NCBI GenBank assembly: GCA_914767715.1
Contig: OU612070.1
Coordinates: 24,294,025 to 24,358,024, forward strand
Direction: 5' to 3'
Length of the DNA: 64,000 bases
DNA from: Membranipora membranacea
Lineage: Eukaryota; Bryozoa; Gymnolaemata; Cheilostomatida; Membraniporidae
Shown here: piece by piece, positions 10,701 to 24,000 of the stretch
How the letters are laid out: each line of letters starts with the position of its first letter
Position numbering within the stretch: position 1 is the stretch's first letter
Translations under genes and position numbers: made by a program
The notes under the pieces: generated by a model
What the model saw: only the letters and a program-made list of their open reading frames with translations
Told to the model about the DNA's origin: nothing
The model's database searches: none

Positions 10701-13179
10701 GATGAACTTTCAACTGACCACTTGACACTGGGTGGTAGAGATTCATCGGTTTATGAGTTTTCTCTAAAGCCAAACATGCACCAATGAATGTCCCAAATTG
10801 CCTCAACCAATTTGACTTAGGCATATACAGGCTCTAATATCAATAGATGTGCACTAATTTTAGAGATGTATAACTGCATATAAAATGAAGCATTTATTAA
10901 GATATCATAATTGCATTAGTCATTTATTTATGGGTCCCACACTAAATATCTGGTCAAAACAGGGCACACCATACCTCACTATAAGCCCTTGGGTAATTCT
11001 TGACCTCAATAGTGATCCAAATGTATTGTAAGACATGTCAATGTTAATCTTTATCATTCACTAATTCTGTCTCTATCTAAGAGCCTTGCCCTTTACAACT
11101 ACAAAAAAATCAGACTTTATTGACAGTTACATCAATATTAACAATTTGTTTATCTGTATAGCTGTTTTTGTGCAGACAAACATGCACCGCCTCATATTTA
11201 TCGATACTCACAAATTTATGGCATCGCTACGTTAGTTTTCTTGGCAGAAGTTATCCATATCTATGATGTGTTTGGAAGTGTGAGTTTTGTGATTGGAGGG
11301 CCCTTTCAATTCGAATATACGGTAGTCTACATTTGAAACAAGATTATATCCTAACAGTTGCTTTGCTCAAATATTTTGCCCTTATGCTTTTTCAGTTTGT
11401 CCAATTCATTCCCAGCGCAGCATGATTCATCATGCAGTAAATGATTCCCTCTCGAACGTCGTATTCCAGCATGAATACAGCAGCTGTTAACAGTTAACAG
11501 AAAATTAAAACAGTCAGCTAGTTTCTTGTTGTTTTGTGTTTTAGTGACCAGAAGGCACAGCTGTTACTGGTGAATATAGCTGTAGCGGCTGATATACTAG
11601 AACTGTATGAGCTGATGAAGGAGGACACAGTTAATATGGACCTCACTAAAATAATAATAGTCCTCAGTGTGTGGAGCTTCTCTCTCCTACAGGTTATTAT
11701 TTTATTAGATCTTTAGTCGGGAAAAGAAACAGGTGTTGGGTGCTGAATCAATCAATCTGGAAAACTTCCCCAGTGGGACCCTAAATCACAACTCATGTGG
11801 CACCAATCGCCTGGCAGTGAATAATAGGCCAGTTAACCGACTGTGCCATCTTGCCGTCCCATCATGTCCAATAACAGATCAGTTGTTGTTGGCGCAAATT
11901 AGCAAGCCTGCTATTCATTACTTGTATATCTGAGCTCGCATATGATCTGGATTTAAAAAAATATTATATATCAAGTTTGAAAAACATAGTACCCTGCAAT
12001 ATGGCTGCGTTCTGGGCCACTCCCATTCTACTGGTGACCTGGAAATTTAAGATATCATAGATAGGTATAAAATTGAAAACAACACAGGCCAGGTGCTACA
12101 CTGGAGGCTCGAAGTTGAAGGGGAGCAATACCAAATGCAGGCAAATTGAATCATAATCGATCTAGAGATGATCATGGTGAGGGGTTCGCCCATAGGCAAA
12201 ACACGCAATACTAGACTGGAAACTGAGCATCAAAAGTTGTACTCATTACTGTGTGTTTTGTCTATGGGTTTGCCTTAGCCTGGGCAAGCTAGGTTCAACT
12301 GATTATCTACTCAAGTTAGTCCCCTGAAATAATTGACTTCTCCCGCTTCAGTAGAAGAAAAGATAACTGTAAATACGTGAAAAGTTAAGATGTAAATTCA
12401 GACGGTTGAGCTGAGCATTGAGTTTTAAATAATCTCAGTAAAAAGCAAGACGAGGCAGTGCTCAATCTTAATAAATCTTAGCTGTTTGTCATCCATACCA
12501 AGGAAAGGCAACGCAAGGTATGGCCTAACTCCCCGCTTTGATGTATAGGCGATTTGGAGTTGCTCTCCCTTTGTTGGTTTCAGTTCTTAGACCAGTGTAG
12601 GCGATCATATCTGGGGAACATATTATTGCACAGGATTAAATATTTTACTGCCTGCTCATTAGAGTACCAGTATTTTACTATCTTTGTCACACTACCCACT
12701 AGCCACTTCCCATCAGCATGGCAAGGATTGTATCCTATAAAATCGGTTATATATTCCTCTGCATTTAGCGAGATGCTACGCGTTGAACATATTGTATTTC
12801 AGGCATGTGCATAGCTAGATACAAGCGATACTCTACCTGCATGATTTGGACTCACATAAGATGATTTATTTTGTAGTTTGGGATTGTATCCACTGCAACC
12901 ACAGAGAGCACAGTCGGTTGTTGCTGCTCCTGCTTTGCAACTGAGATGTGGTCTCTCGTCACTCTACTCTGCATGGATGACCTCTCGTTCCTCCTTCTAA
13001 GGCTAACCTTCGCCATCAAGTACAAAATCATCAGCTACAGCAGTCTGTTCTTTGTTAGTAAGAACTGCCTCGTACTCATACTGGATCTGAACAGAATCAT
13101 CGCGCTTCATAACGAGGCGAGGAAAGTTAAAAAGTCAAACCTGCATTCTGTGCCGAGTATTACGAGAATTAGAAGATAA
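7765..13179 (+). CDS. TMEM26: TMEM26-like multi-pass membrane protein, copy B (complete)
   Basis: Six exons: 7765-7989, 8309-8514, 8958-9138, 10257-10405, 11545-11692 and 12877-13179. All have GT-AG borders and compatible phases, giving 403 aa. The start ATG at 7765 opens a 75-residue acidic, Ser-rich N-terminal extension with no membrane segment, which the human protein lacks. Exon 2 encodes the first hydrophobic segments and the family motif FEFVVTLKFKG...KEWKW. Exon 4 has LCLCFDCAPYMEQIMLFSLIIGRW. Exon 5 has DQKAQLLLVNIAVAADILELYE. Exon 6 has DDLSFLLLRLTFAIKYKIISYSS and KNCLVLILDLNR. Expected location is the plasma or an internal membrane; biochemical function is unknown. It lies head to tail with copy A, indicating a local gene duplication. 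A SINE has landed just 16 bp after the exon-3 donor. Confidence 0.93.
8575..8677. mobile_element. Hairpin MITE, family 1 (TIR GACTAAGTGCTCAGACG)
   Basis: Terminal inverted repeats GACTAAGTGCTCAGACG (from 8577) and CGTCTGAGCACTTAGAC, with a second inner palindrome around ATGTAATGCCACT. It is flanked by AACTAGATG (8566-8574) and AACTAGAGG (8678-8686), a 9-bp target duplication with one mismatch. It lies in intron 2 of TMEM26 copy B and has no coding capacity. Confidence 0.8.
9169..9330 (+). mobile_element. tRNA-derived SINE with 14-bp target duplication
   Basis: The head resembles a tRNA: an A-box-like TGCAATGGATAGGGC and a B-box-like AAGTTCAATTCCC at about 9226. These are followed by GGTATCAGGAAGGACATCC (about 9251), a core found in many tRNA-derived animal SINEs. 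It is bounded by a perfect 14-bp direct repeat TTTAGGGTCCTACT at 9155-9168 and 9331-9344. The upstream duplication starts 16 bp after the donor of TMEM26 copy B exon 3. Confidence 0.85.
12188..12269. repeat. Short inverted-repeat element
   Basis: Arms GCCCATAGGCAAAACACGC (from 12188) and GTGTGTTTTGTCTATGGGT (to about 12269) are imperfect reverse complements separated by about 40 bp. This is consistent with a small MITE in intron 5 of TMEM26 copy B. No clear target duplication was identified. Confidence 0.55.
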
Positions 13180-16100
13180 ACATGGCAATCTCAGGTGACT
13201 GAGCAGCAGTTTAGAATGTTGGATCAATTAACTCTACAATCTTTGCTTAGATGAGTTTCAAGATATGATTGGGCTAAGGTTGCCTGTCCTGTGAACTCTG
13301 TCTTACTTTCAAGAAGGATCAAACAGCTGTAACGCCGGGCCACATTGCACCGCTATGTATTAAATGTACATTGTAGAATAATCAAAAGACATCATTCACT
13401 ATGTCACTTTGTGATGTGTACAGATATTTAGACTTGTGTGCCCCTTGAAAAAGAGATGACAATCCTCTAAGCCAGTACGTTCTCTACTTCTAATTTATTT
13501 GCTTTCTTCAAACCATCGTGATGTGAAACAATTTTTATTTGTGAGTTTAACTTCTTAATAGACACAAATTAACTCGCTATTATATATTATATATCTTTTC
13601 GGTTGTTGATTTGATATTTATTTGCACTGAATAGTGAATACAGCTCTCACCTTGCCTGTACTTAATCATGTATGTATAGTAGCCGCTTTATGAGTTTGAT
13701 TACATTTTATGAATACACTTGCTGAGTTGTGTTTGTTTTTGAAAGCATTTTATTGGATAGTTTGACTATTAAAAGTATATTCTATTTAATGGGGTTCCAT
13801 CGACATCAATGACTGAGAATTTAATATCTTTGCCGACATAAAGTTATTCTCTCCTTGTCGAACTCGAGGGCCCTTGACCCAACAAACTAAAACAACTAAA
13901 TTTAGTTTGGATTCATCAGTTTTAATAAAGAGCACTTAGCGTGTGTTCGACAACGTGAAGAGTCTTCCTGTTTCATAACATAAAACGGCAGCAGGGCAAC
14001 GGATGTATTGGAAATACTGCTCAGGTTAAGCCTGACAATCACCACAAACTGCAGGGGTCACTGCTAGTACCGGAGGGGTCGCTTACTATGTGCAGAGACA
14101 AAGCTCTAATTCGAGATTAATTGTTTCAGCATCTGATTAATAAACCAATCATCAGTCCAACAGCATTCAAAATCATAGACCTAAATCCAGCAGTTATGAT
14201 AAATATCATTCGATGATTATTTAGATGGTTCATATTTATTTATAATCGTTCTGCATGTTGTCTTAGTCCGCTCCTAGCAACTGGACATGCTGCAACATTG
14301 AAGCTGTTCAGTTTATCAATTATATTGTTAGCTTTATTTACTTATTCTATCCATTGCTTCCTTATATCGTAGAGAGATATGAAAATCAATGCAAGTTTCT
14401 TTTTCCAGGCCAATTTAGTATTTAGCCTCAGTCTAGGATCGGACAATTCCAGCATGTGGGAGTTGCCTGCTTGGTCTATAAAATCACTTTAGCCTTGGGA
14501 TAAAATTATATATGCTATCGTGGGCAGCTATGATGGTATGTGTTTTATTGAAAAATATTTTGTAACTTGGTAACACCAGATCAATTTCCCTTTCATCAGA
14601 TATTGGTTAATCTGATTGGGACTATGCTTCTCATTGTTTCTAGCCTTCATAACAGGGACCAGGTATGGCGGCTGATTGTCAACGTCCTTCGTTCATAATA
14701 GGATCGGTGATGGCCAAATCTTTTAAATAAAATATGTGACGGTTACAGGAACTATTAACATTTTATGAAGATATTGGCATTCTTAATTCCAGCTAACACC
14801 TGGAAAAGTCTTGTTCAATACATACAAGTCAATTGAATTCTATGATGATCGATTCCTTGATATGGCAAAGGTGGCCTCAATTCTGTGACCCGTGATCAAC
14901 TGCAAAGTCTTGTGTACTTTAAGATGAAAGATGAATTTACCGCTTAATCCGAGAGGAGCCATCTTGTTTATCGCTATGGATGGTTGGGCACATTAGAAGG
15001 GTTGTGTACTGTATAACACCGATTAAATACACAGGTGATCCTGTTGCCCGTGTACTGTATATCACTGATACTAAACACAGGTTATCTTGTTGGGCAGTAA
15101 CTACATATGGGAGACTGACTCCTAAACCGAGATGTGAGTTGTCTGTGCTAAAAAAAGCACATCTCGAGAGAGAAAATGTGGAATTGAATAACCTTATTCC
15201 GAAAATTCTCGATCAACTTACATATGACCGGCTGGCGAAGGTTAATGACCTGCTGGCATCTCTTGTTCGGTACACAGAAAGAGAACATCTATACAGTTTT
15301 AGCCTTTTTACTGTTTTATATTTTACCCAGCTCTGACATTTTTTCGAAACTTAATAAAACAAACGATTGCTGCCTTTCATGTACAAGCAGCTCAAAAATA
15401 TGGATACACTAATTGATTGATGTTTTGGTGTGTCCGGTTTCGCCAAAGAGGCGAAAACTAAGAAGTCAGCAGCGAAGAAAAGAGGTCAACTGTAAAGAAA
15501 GTAGGCCAAGGTGAAGTGTAAAATATCGGTGAATGTATGAGATTACAATAAATATAATATAATGTATTATTATGTGTGAGCTGGGCTGCTTACAATTTCA
15601 AGGATAATTCTATCCCCATCTAATCAGAGTGTCTATCAATGTTTGATGAAGGTAGATTTTCCTTTGAGATCTTCCCTTGAGGTTTGTCACGGATGTGATT
15701 TGTTTACGCATAATTTCTCTCGCATAAAAGTCAGTTGAGTGCGAAGAAAGTGCAAAATTAGGCCAGACCAAGTTCAAGTTTTATTCTTAGCTCTCATCTC
15801 TTTATCTCTTTATGGTAAGTGAATACCGACATGAGCAAGGGAGACACCTGCTATAGGATATGCAGGCATATGGACCTTGGAAACATAGTATTGTGTTGAT
15901 AATATATCTAAAGTTAAGTGCGCCAGGCCGCCACATTCTAGAAACTATTTTTGTCTTAAAATGGCGGTCGAAAGTCAGGTGACTTTATTTTTAAAGAATT
16001 GCTGCTCACATGGCAGAAAAGTGTCATTGAGTAGGTACAACCAGTCTATTCACAACTTCTAAAAATAACTCGGATTAGCCGAGTTAAAACATTACTATTA

Positions 16101-18073
16101 TATTTAGCCTCAAAAAAAGAACTGGGGGCACTAGATCTTATCAGTAAAGTCACAATGTATTTATTGGAAGTTCAATCACCTGTGTTGACATTTCCCTAAT
16201 TAAGCTTTATGGTCTAAATCACTATTTGGCGTGTCAGTCGCATGTAAATAAAATTTATTGATTCTCATTTAAAATTTCTTAAATTGAAACAGGACCGATC
16301 AATAAGGGTACCCTATGAGTCTCTTAAATTATTACTAAGTAGATTTTATAGACCAATTTTCTCAGAGCCTATATCTTTAATATACCACCTAACTTATCTT
16401 ATACCAGAACAGCCTTATCCAAACATCAGCTCAATCTTGCCTTGAGGCAATAATATGATATATCATCACAGTATAGATCATTCTGTGTGATGCCTAAACT
16501 TACCTTAGTATAACTTGAATAATAATAGTGTAAATATATAACTAGAAACTAGAAAATTACTCCGGGCCCTGACAAAATTGATATATAATATGTCGCCAGG
16601 GACAGCAGATAATTATGGTATCTATTTTCCTCTGATTCTATCACAGAATTTAAATAAATATTCCAGATAATCTCCTCCTTTTCTTTCCCTGATTAAATTT
16701 GTCTGAGATCCCTTTCTAGCCTGTGCTCTAGTCATATGTAACCGGTGGTCAATGATTATGTTAGCTCTATATTAGAGACCAGATTGATTGTCTGAGGGCA
16801 TAGACTAGCTGTTAACTTTGGCGTGGCGCTGCCGGGTAGCTGACATATTCAGCGGCTTGTTTCTTGTATTCTCCCATGCTGGTTGTGTCTCCTAATTTCT
16901 GAGCTTTACGTGGGTAGTGATATAAATAATGAATTAACATGGGAGTTAAGTGCAAAGATTTAACTGAGTGTGCATAAACAAATGTATGCTCCTAGATACT
17001 AGATACATACGTACGCTCCTAGTTTTTGTAACGCTTTCCTAGCCTGACAGTCATGCTGTGAACTCGGAAGCTAGACACTATAAATTTTTGACCATAGTTT
17101 TTAAAAAGAAAAGTTGTTGGTTATTTGTTATGCCAACACCTATTGTATCAAAAACTAAGCATTCATTCCTGTGTACAGGACAAAAGAATATTTAGGCAGC
17201 TTGCAATCAGGTGCACATAATAAGGGTTTTATACACTATCACGACTCGCCAGTTTGTTGGCTAAATAGGGCCATTATTGAATTCAATACAAAACACAATC
17301 TATTTTTGTATTATTGTGGCAAGGGCGCACAGGCATCGGTATAACAACAAAAGCAAAACGCCTGATGCATGCAGATATATATACAGCTCGGTCATAATGC
17401 AGCTAGCTATATTATAGCTCTATTGATGTTTGGTATTGATTTTATAACCTCACAGCCAGGTACAACACTTTGAGAATTCATTCGCTCTGACGTTTCCTCT
17501 GCCGATGAGCCTACTTATAAATTTCAAAGCGACAAAAAAAGGGTACAGGTAAGACGGAAAGACGTCAACAACAGCGGCCAAACATCTTACTATAACTTAT
17601 AGGTGATAATTGATAGTCAATCAATCGGTAGCATCGACACTCTGTACGCAAGCGTATCATTACTCTGCTGACTTGATTACGAAGCTAAATCGGAGCCTGA
17701 TTAGATGGGAAGAAAACCACATAGCAGCAGAAATCATGGAAGCAGTTATTAGATGCTGACCTAAACTGTCACTTTGCTGTCTCTTATAGCGAATACTGAC
17801 CGCCTTAAAACTGCGACCAGTCTATAAGCTGGTGCTTCTCCGAGCTGGGATACAGTGATTCAATATTTCAATAGTTAAAGAATCTTCATTAATGGAAATC
17901 GGGCCTCTAAGTACCAGGATTACATAGGATTAAATCACGACTAATTATTTGTCTAGCACCTAAATTATACTGGCACTTTGCCTGTAGTACACTGAGAAGG
18001 AGAGGTATTAGTGACTGTGGCTGGGTTGATGACTATTCTGCCACAGTGTCTGGACAAGGAGTCTTAGACTGCG
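13180..18073. other. Intergenic region upstream of the K+ channel gene
   Basis: Nearly 5 kb with no exon I can assign. The start should hold the 3' UTR of TMEM26 copy B; the end should hold the promoter and leader of the channel gene. An open frame at 14980-15336 (118 codons, followed by AATAAA at about 15352) has a charged helical stretch LERENVELNNLIPKILDQL but no family I recognise; I do not call it a gene. It overlaps an imperfect tandem repeat of about 48 bp (15003-15098). Confidence 0.5.
15003..15098 (+). repeat. Imperfect 48-bp tandem duplication
   Basis: GTGTACTGTATAACACCGAT at 15003 recurs as GTGTACTGTATATCACTGAT at 15051. Similarity continues through CACAGGTGATCCTGTTG and CACAGGTTATCTTGTTG. 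Confidence 0.7.
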
Positions 18074-21000
18074 ATGGGTTCCCGTCGGGGACTTGTTGCG
18101 CCGCAGAACACCTTCCTAGAAAATATCATCAAACGCTCATCTGGCCAACGTAAGTACCAGCATTTCTCATAAAACAAACAAAATTAAACCACCGTGGCTA
18201 CTTTTGAGGAAACGCCCAGATACTTCACATGCTAGAATTTAAAGGGATCTCATATTACCAACAATCCCAACAAGCCATTGGAAATAGGGATATTTATCTT
18301 TAGGATTGGATTATTTCATCCTTTTACGAAGGTCATCGATCCAAATAGCTTGGATTACATACACTTGTACACTCATCTGGGCCAAAATTGAGACCGAGAA
18401 TAATTTGCAAAAAAATTGTCAACTTCGTATATTTTCAATCCTTCATGGTAAAGAAGAAATAATTATTTTGGGGTGTCTTAACTGAGTATGAAAACCTTCT
18501 AACACATGGTATAATGATATGACAGAAATAGCTCAAGAAATTTGGGGGTAGGGACTCTTCTAATTTTGTAACTCTATTACCAAACCAACCCTACATCATA
18601 AATCAGCTATGAGAGCCATTTATTTTACGTTCTAGTGCACCGTAGTTGTCCACTTAGGATCAAGAATTATCGGTTAAATGAGCAACTTCTATGAGAGTCT
18701 TGAATAATGACATTAATAAAGGAAGTGGATTAGCTGTTTCTATGGCTCAATGGCATCTCTCGAGTTGCAGTAGCTAGTGTTACAGCAGCTAGAACGGCAG
18801 CTCTTTATTATACAAGACACAATGCTGGCAGCATACCAGGCCTCTTATATGTGATCGATGCTTGATCTCAGAATGCTAAGTGGGGATTTAAGATTTGACT
18901 TAAAGTTTAAACTAATGCTCAGAGTTGTTTAGTCAGCTATCAATCTAATTTGTTGAGTTAAAATTGTTACATTGTATCAAAGTACTTTGTTAGTAACTTG
19001 TTGAGAGAGAAAGTCAGCTAAAGTGACTGCGGCGATATGGAAAATTTCATGCCAACAAAGCCTCAATATATGATACTCTTACAACATGTTTTCTGACCCG
19101 AATAATATTTGAATGACTGCCTCCTTTTTATTGACAAAACTCACTACCTGTGTTATAAAAACTGGTGATCAGATAGTGGATTCATGTTTGCTCGAATCAA
19201 ACTACATCAGAATATAAACAGTGGACAGAATTTTCCCATAAGTTTTACTGAAGTTTTACTGAAATTTACTGAAGTTTTACTGAAGTTTTACTGAAGTTTT
19301 ACTGAAGTTTTACTAAAGTTTTATGTCAAAATAATCTTGTACCAAGTATAAAAACTCCCGCCTTATTCAAAAAGGAATATCACAGCACCAAACAAGACGG
19401 AGAATAATTTTCGAAGCAATCATTGGCTGTATTTAGATTTCTACCTCCACGGTGCAGGCGCTAGAAATCCTTCTATTTGAACATGCACTTCAGCCAGTAA
19501 AATTTACATAACTTGGGATTAAGATATCAAATTAAGAATCACATCATAATATTAACTTAGCTGAAACCTCAGTTATATTCCAGGCTATTTAGTGACATTT
19601 CTAGAAATATCCGTTGGCAGGCTTCATGTTTCTGAATTTACAATGCTGTAGACAAAGCCATATACCACACTGATAAAAGGAGATCAATACTTAAATCGAT
19701 GTCATCTTCACCATTGTTAATTGTGCTGTTGTTTCTTAGAATAGACCTTAACTAAAGCAATCATTACAAAATGTTTGTTGGTAATCTATGGAGTATAGCG
19801 GGTATTGTTAAACAAGAGCCCAACATCTCCATCAAAGAGACTCTCGATAGAAAGAAGACTTAAAATAGCTTTCTCTCCAAGATGGCTAAATATGTTAAAT
19901 GGCCTGCAGCTCATCCAGCTGCTTACCTCACTGAAAATTTAAACAACCTGCTGCTACAAACGGGATAAAGCTGTCATACCATGAAAAAATATCTACATCC
20001 ATGATGTGGTGCTCTTTACTGAACTGCTAATAGTCTAAGATGAGCTGGTAATTGTTTACGATCACGGTGTCATTGTGAATGGTGAAATTTTCTCACCAAA
20101 TTAAAAGATCTTGATTGACGCATTTACTATGAGGGTAATGCCCCGTTGTGTTAGTCAGTGGTTGTTTTTTGAGCTGCTGCAAAGAAGAAAGGAAGCATCC
20201 CATAGCTATTGGGTCCAGAATAATCATTCTAAAGTTCATTAGTGTGTACCAGAACTTGGTGCGTTCCGGCAATTTTGAATGTATATCTTACAAAACGGTA
20301 TCATTATAATAAATTTTAGAGCTTGCTAGTTCAAACTTGAACATATTCTTGAGAACCACAGTGTTCCCCCTAGCCTTGAGACAATATTGTCGTATCCAAC
20401 AAGAATGTTACAATGAATGCCGAACATATATTATTTATAACTTTATAACATGATTCATAACATTGCACTGATGTATGAGAGCGTTCAGTTTTCAACCTCA
20501 GTGCTCAGCCCTGAAGCGGAACACTCCAGCGGCAGCATTGGCGTTCCAATTCATTCAATCAAGCGGCAAAATTGTACCCAAGACACACACATGGATCAAT
20601 GTATTTGAACTCTTATTTTTAGTACTCCCCAAGTTTCCCTTGTGTGCAGATCAAAATTGATTTGCAATTTGACTCAATGTATATACAGGAATGATTTCAA
20701 AAGTTTTTCACTTTGAAATTATTTTCCTTGTTCCAGACGTTATTCAGGATCTGGAGGGTTTCATGTATAAATAAAAACTTGAGAAGTCTGTATTGTGTCA
20801 TAACGGTTTATCCTTGCACTATGAGAGCTCAGCATGGGGAAATTAGGCAAAACTCATAGTTGAATAAACAGTAAATATAAGATTTCAGGATACAGTGACC
20901 TGCATAATCCTATAAGACTAGGGAGATATAAGAACAAGGTACATTTGAGTATTGCTCACCCACGACTATACTACTAGTAGTCAGACAATATCTAAGTATC

Positions 21001-24000
21001 ACTACTGTGGTTTGTCAACTAGGGTGAACAAAAGTCCAACACTTGACAATTTTTAACCTGAGCCCCCTCAAACTCGTGCCCCACGTCCGACAGCCGCGGG
21101 TTGAGGGAGAGGTCATTACAAATGCTTTAATGATGCCTCTGTAATCCACTAAACCACGTTTTGTTTCTGTTTGCAGATAGCAGCTTTATTCTGGGCAATG
21201 CTCGGGTCGTCGACCACCCGATCGTATTCGCCAATGATGGTTTCTGTAAGATCACAGGCTATAACCGAGCAGAGGTCATGCAGCAGAGCAGTATGCTGCG
21301 GTTTATGTGGGGAGAGTCGACAGACGCAGAGTCGTGTAAAAAGATGGAGGAGGCCTTCCAGAAGCAGGAAATGTTACAAGTGGAACTATTATTAGTTAAA
21401 AAGACCAGTAAGTATGAACGTCTATGTATACGACTGTGCCAGACTAGCTACATATGGTTCCGTGAGAATGAATGCGGTACATCTACTACTGCTACCTCTG
21501 AAACTGAATCAACACCTGTCTCACTTTACACCCTAAATAAGTTCAGAAACCCAGATTGAGCTCATCAGCTGTTTATACTGATTGTTATCAGCGAGTAAAT
21601 CTCAGCCTTTGATTCAGAGCTATAGTTATTTATGGCAATGTTTACACTCAGTACACATTTATAGTGACTTTATTACTACTTATTATTAGAGAGAGGAAGA
21701 GGTATAAGATCTCACACTATTTGGTGTGATCCTCCACTTTACCACTTTGTGATGATTTCCTAGCCTTGACACCCGGCTACTTGTTTTGCTTCGGGGGTGT
21801 GAGTGCAAAACCCTCAAAACAAAAAATGTAGCCGGGTGACAAAGCTAATGATTTCCTGGTTGCTCAACATGAAATCATGTCACATGACGTGTAACTTTAG
21901 CCTTTAACACGGTTTGTGAGTGAGAGCATGGGAAATTTGTAACATAACTAATCCGACTGTTTTTCTCCCATCTGTTTTTGACTCACCATCCCCCTCCCTT
22001 CCCCATCCTATGCTAAAGCTGCAGCTTTCCTGATTGAAAATACATGCGTGCTGCCGTGTTGAGCATGCTTCAGATTCAACCTAATTTTTTTCCAATATTT
22101 CAATAAATGCATCAGGATGAATTTAATTTAAGTGTGGGTGTTTGTCACAAATTGACGGTTTATTAGGTTGAAATCGTGAGAAAGTTGAAATTAAAATGAG
22201 CGATTGAATGGTTTGAAGTGATCACTCATCATGAATTGTTAAATTCCTATGTTTGCCTTTCAAATGAGGATATTGCAATATAACCTGGCTAGTCCCCAGT
22301 CATGAGAAAACTTTACTCCTTCAAATAAATAATATACCCGCTGGTCACTGTACGGGTCAGCAATGAAATCTCTGTCTGTAGAATGTACTGAATATTTTTA
22401 CATAAGAACTGATGTGAGGCAGAGCTAGATCAAGATTAATCCATTCACCCGCACTCCAGCTTCTCCCTCCCACTGCCGCCGCGTGACTAGCGGATCGGGA
22501 GCAGCTCCGAATGTAGGCAAATGGGCCAGACTTGGTCTAGGCAGAGCTATTTGAGTTGGCTTTGGATTGACACATGGTGTGGGTTAAATGATGGAATAGT
22601 CATAGCTGCACTTTTAACTGCAGCTTGCTGCCTGCTGCCAAGCTGTGCTGTGTTTTCCCTGTTAGATACAGTACATTAAGAGGCGGAATAAATTTTTAAT
22701 TTGTTTGATCTCAACATTTAGACGTTGGTTTGATTTACAATAATATTTGACATTTTAATAATTCAAAGCGGTTTTACGTCACGCAATTTAGAGACAGCAC
22801 TATTGAAATAGAGCTGCTGTCAATGTTAGGAATAAAATATCAAATAAGTCCCTGGGGCACCTAGCCCATAAGAAGCCCATTATATTTCTCTCTACTTGTC
22901 AATTTATTCTCACCACAAAGATCCTTATTTCCAATTTTTCCTTGAAACTAAAATTTAATTAATCCTGTAGTGAGATCCTACAGTGGGAGTTTCTGCGTCC
23001 TTTATCTCAAGCTTATTTCAGGCTTGTTGATATTATTTCAATTTCACACTCAATATCTTGTATGATCAAACAAGTCAAAAGCTTTTTTTCTGTAGGCAAA
23101 TCAAATCATCACAGATATAAAACCTTTGTTTTCAGTTCAATGAATAAAAGTATATCAAGTTTGATAAACGCTGCTTTCTTGTTACTATCTCAACCTAAGC
23201 CCCAGCGGATCAGTGCATGGTTTTGTGCAACGATGGACGATTCCTGGTTTTACCGTTGCAAATAGCCTACTTTTCAATAATCCGAACAAGACATTTATAT
23301 AATATTACACTATTGAAGGATCTCTGCTCTGGTTACTTTTTAGCATCACTCCTATTCTTACCTTGCAGGATCTCCGCTCTGGTTACTTGTGAATATCGCT
23401 CCTATACGTAATGAGAAGGATCTGGTGGTGCTATTTCTATGTACATTCAGGGATATAACTTCAATAAAAGAACCTTTAACAGGAGATGAAACGACCAAAG
23501 GTAGGAAACTTCAGGCCCCATCAAACATTCAAACTAATTATAACATTTTCTTTCTCTTTACTCTTCGCTTTACTCCCTCATTGGGGTGACATAATTTGCT
23601 TCTTTTAAAATTAATTATCTACAGAAATTATTCTGCCGAGTCCAGCTCCCAGATAAATATTGTGCCAACCATATTCCCTTCCCCTCCACCCTTTTAATTC
23701 ACCGGTGGTGATCTATTACCAAAACTTGATAAATATCAACCAAGAATACCCAGCTATACCGACATGGTTAGGGATGTTGTCACGTGTAGGATTTCTTTGA
23801 CGTAAAGTTATTTGAAGAGGGTAAACATATTGCCGTGTGCTACCGTGTGCTGAGCAGTTCATCTGAGCACTTTGGGGGAGAGATAAAACCACTCCATTAG
23901 TGTGAGGAGATGATGTTACTGCTGTATAATGACACCACCTCACTTTAGTAAAGGTGTGAGGTGTTACCAGGAGATAAGTTGAATTATAATGATTTCTGTT

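Noticed and set aside
14980-15336. 118-codon open frame followed by AATAAA
   Set aside because: No recognisable family, overlaps an out-of-frame tandem repeat, and has no clear splice or promoter context. Kept only as a note.
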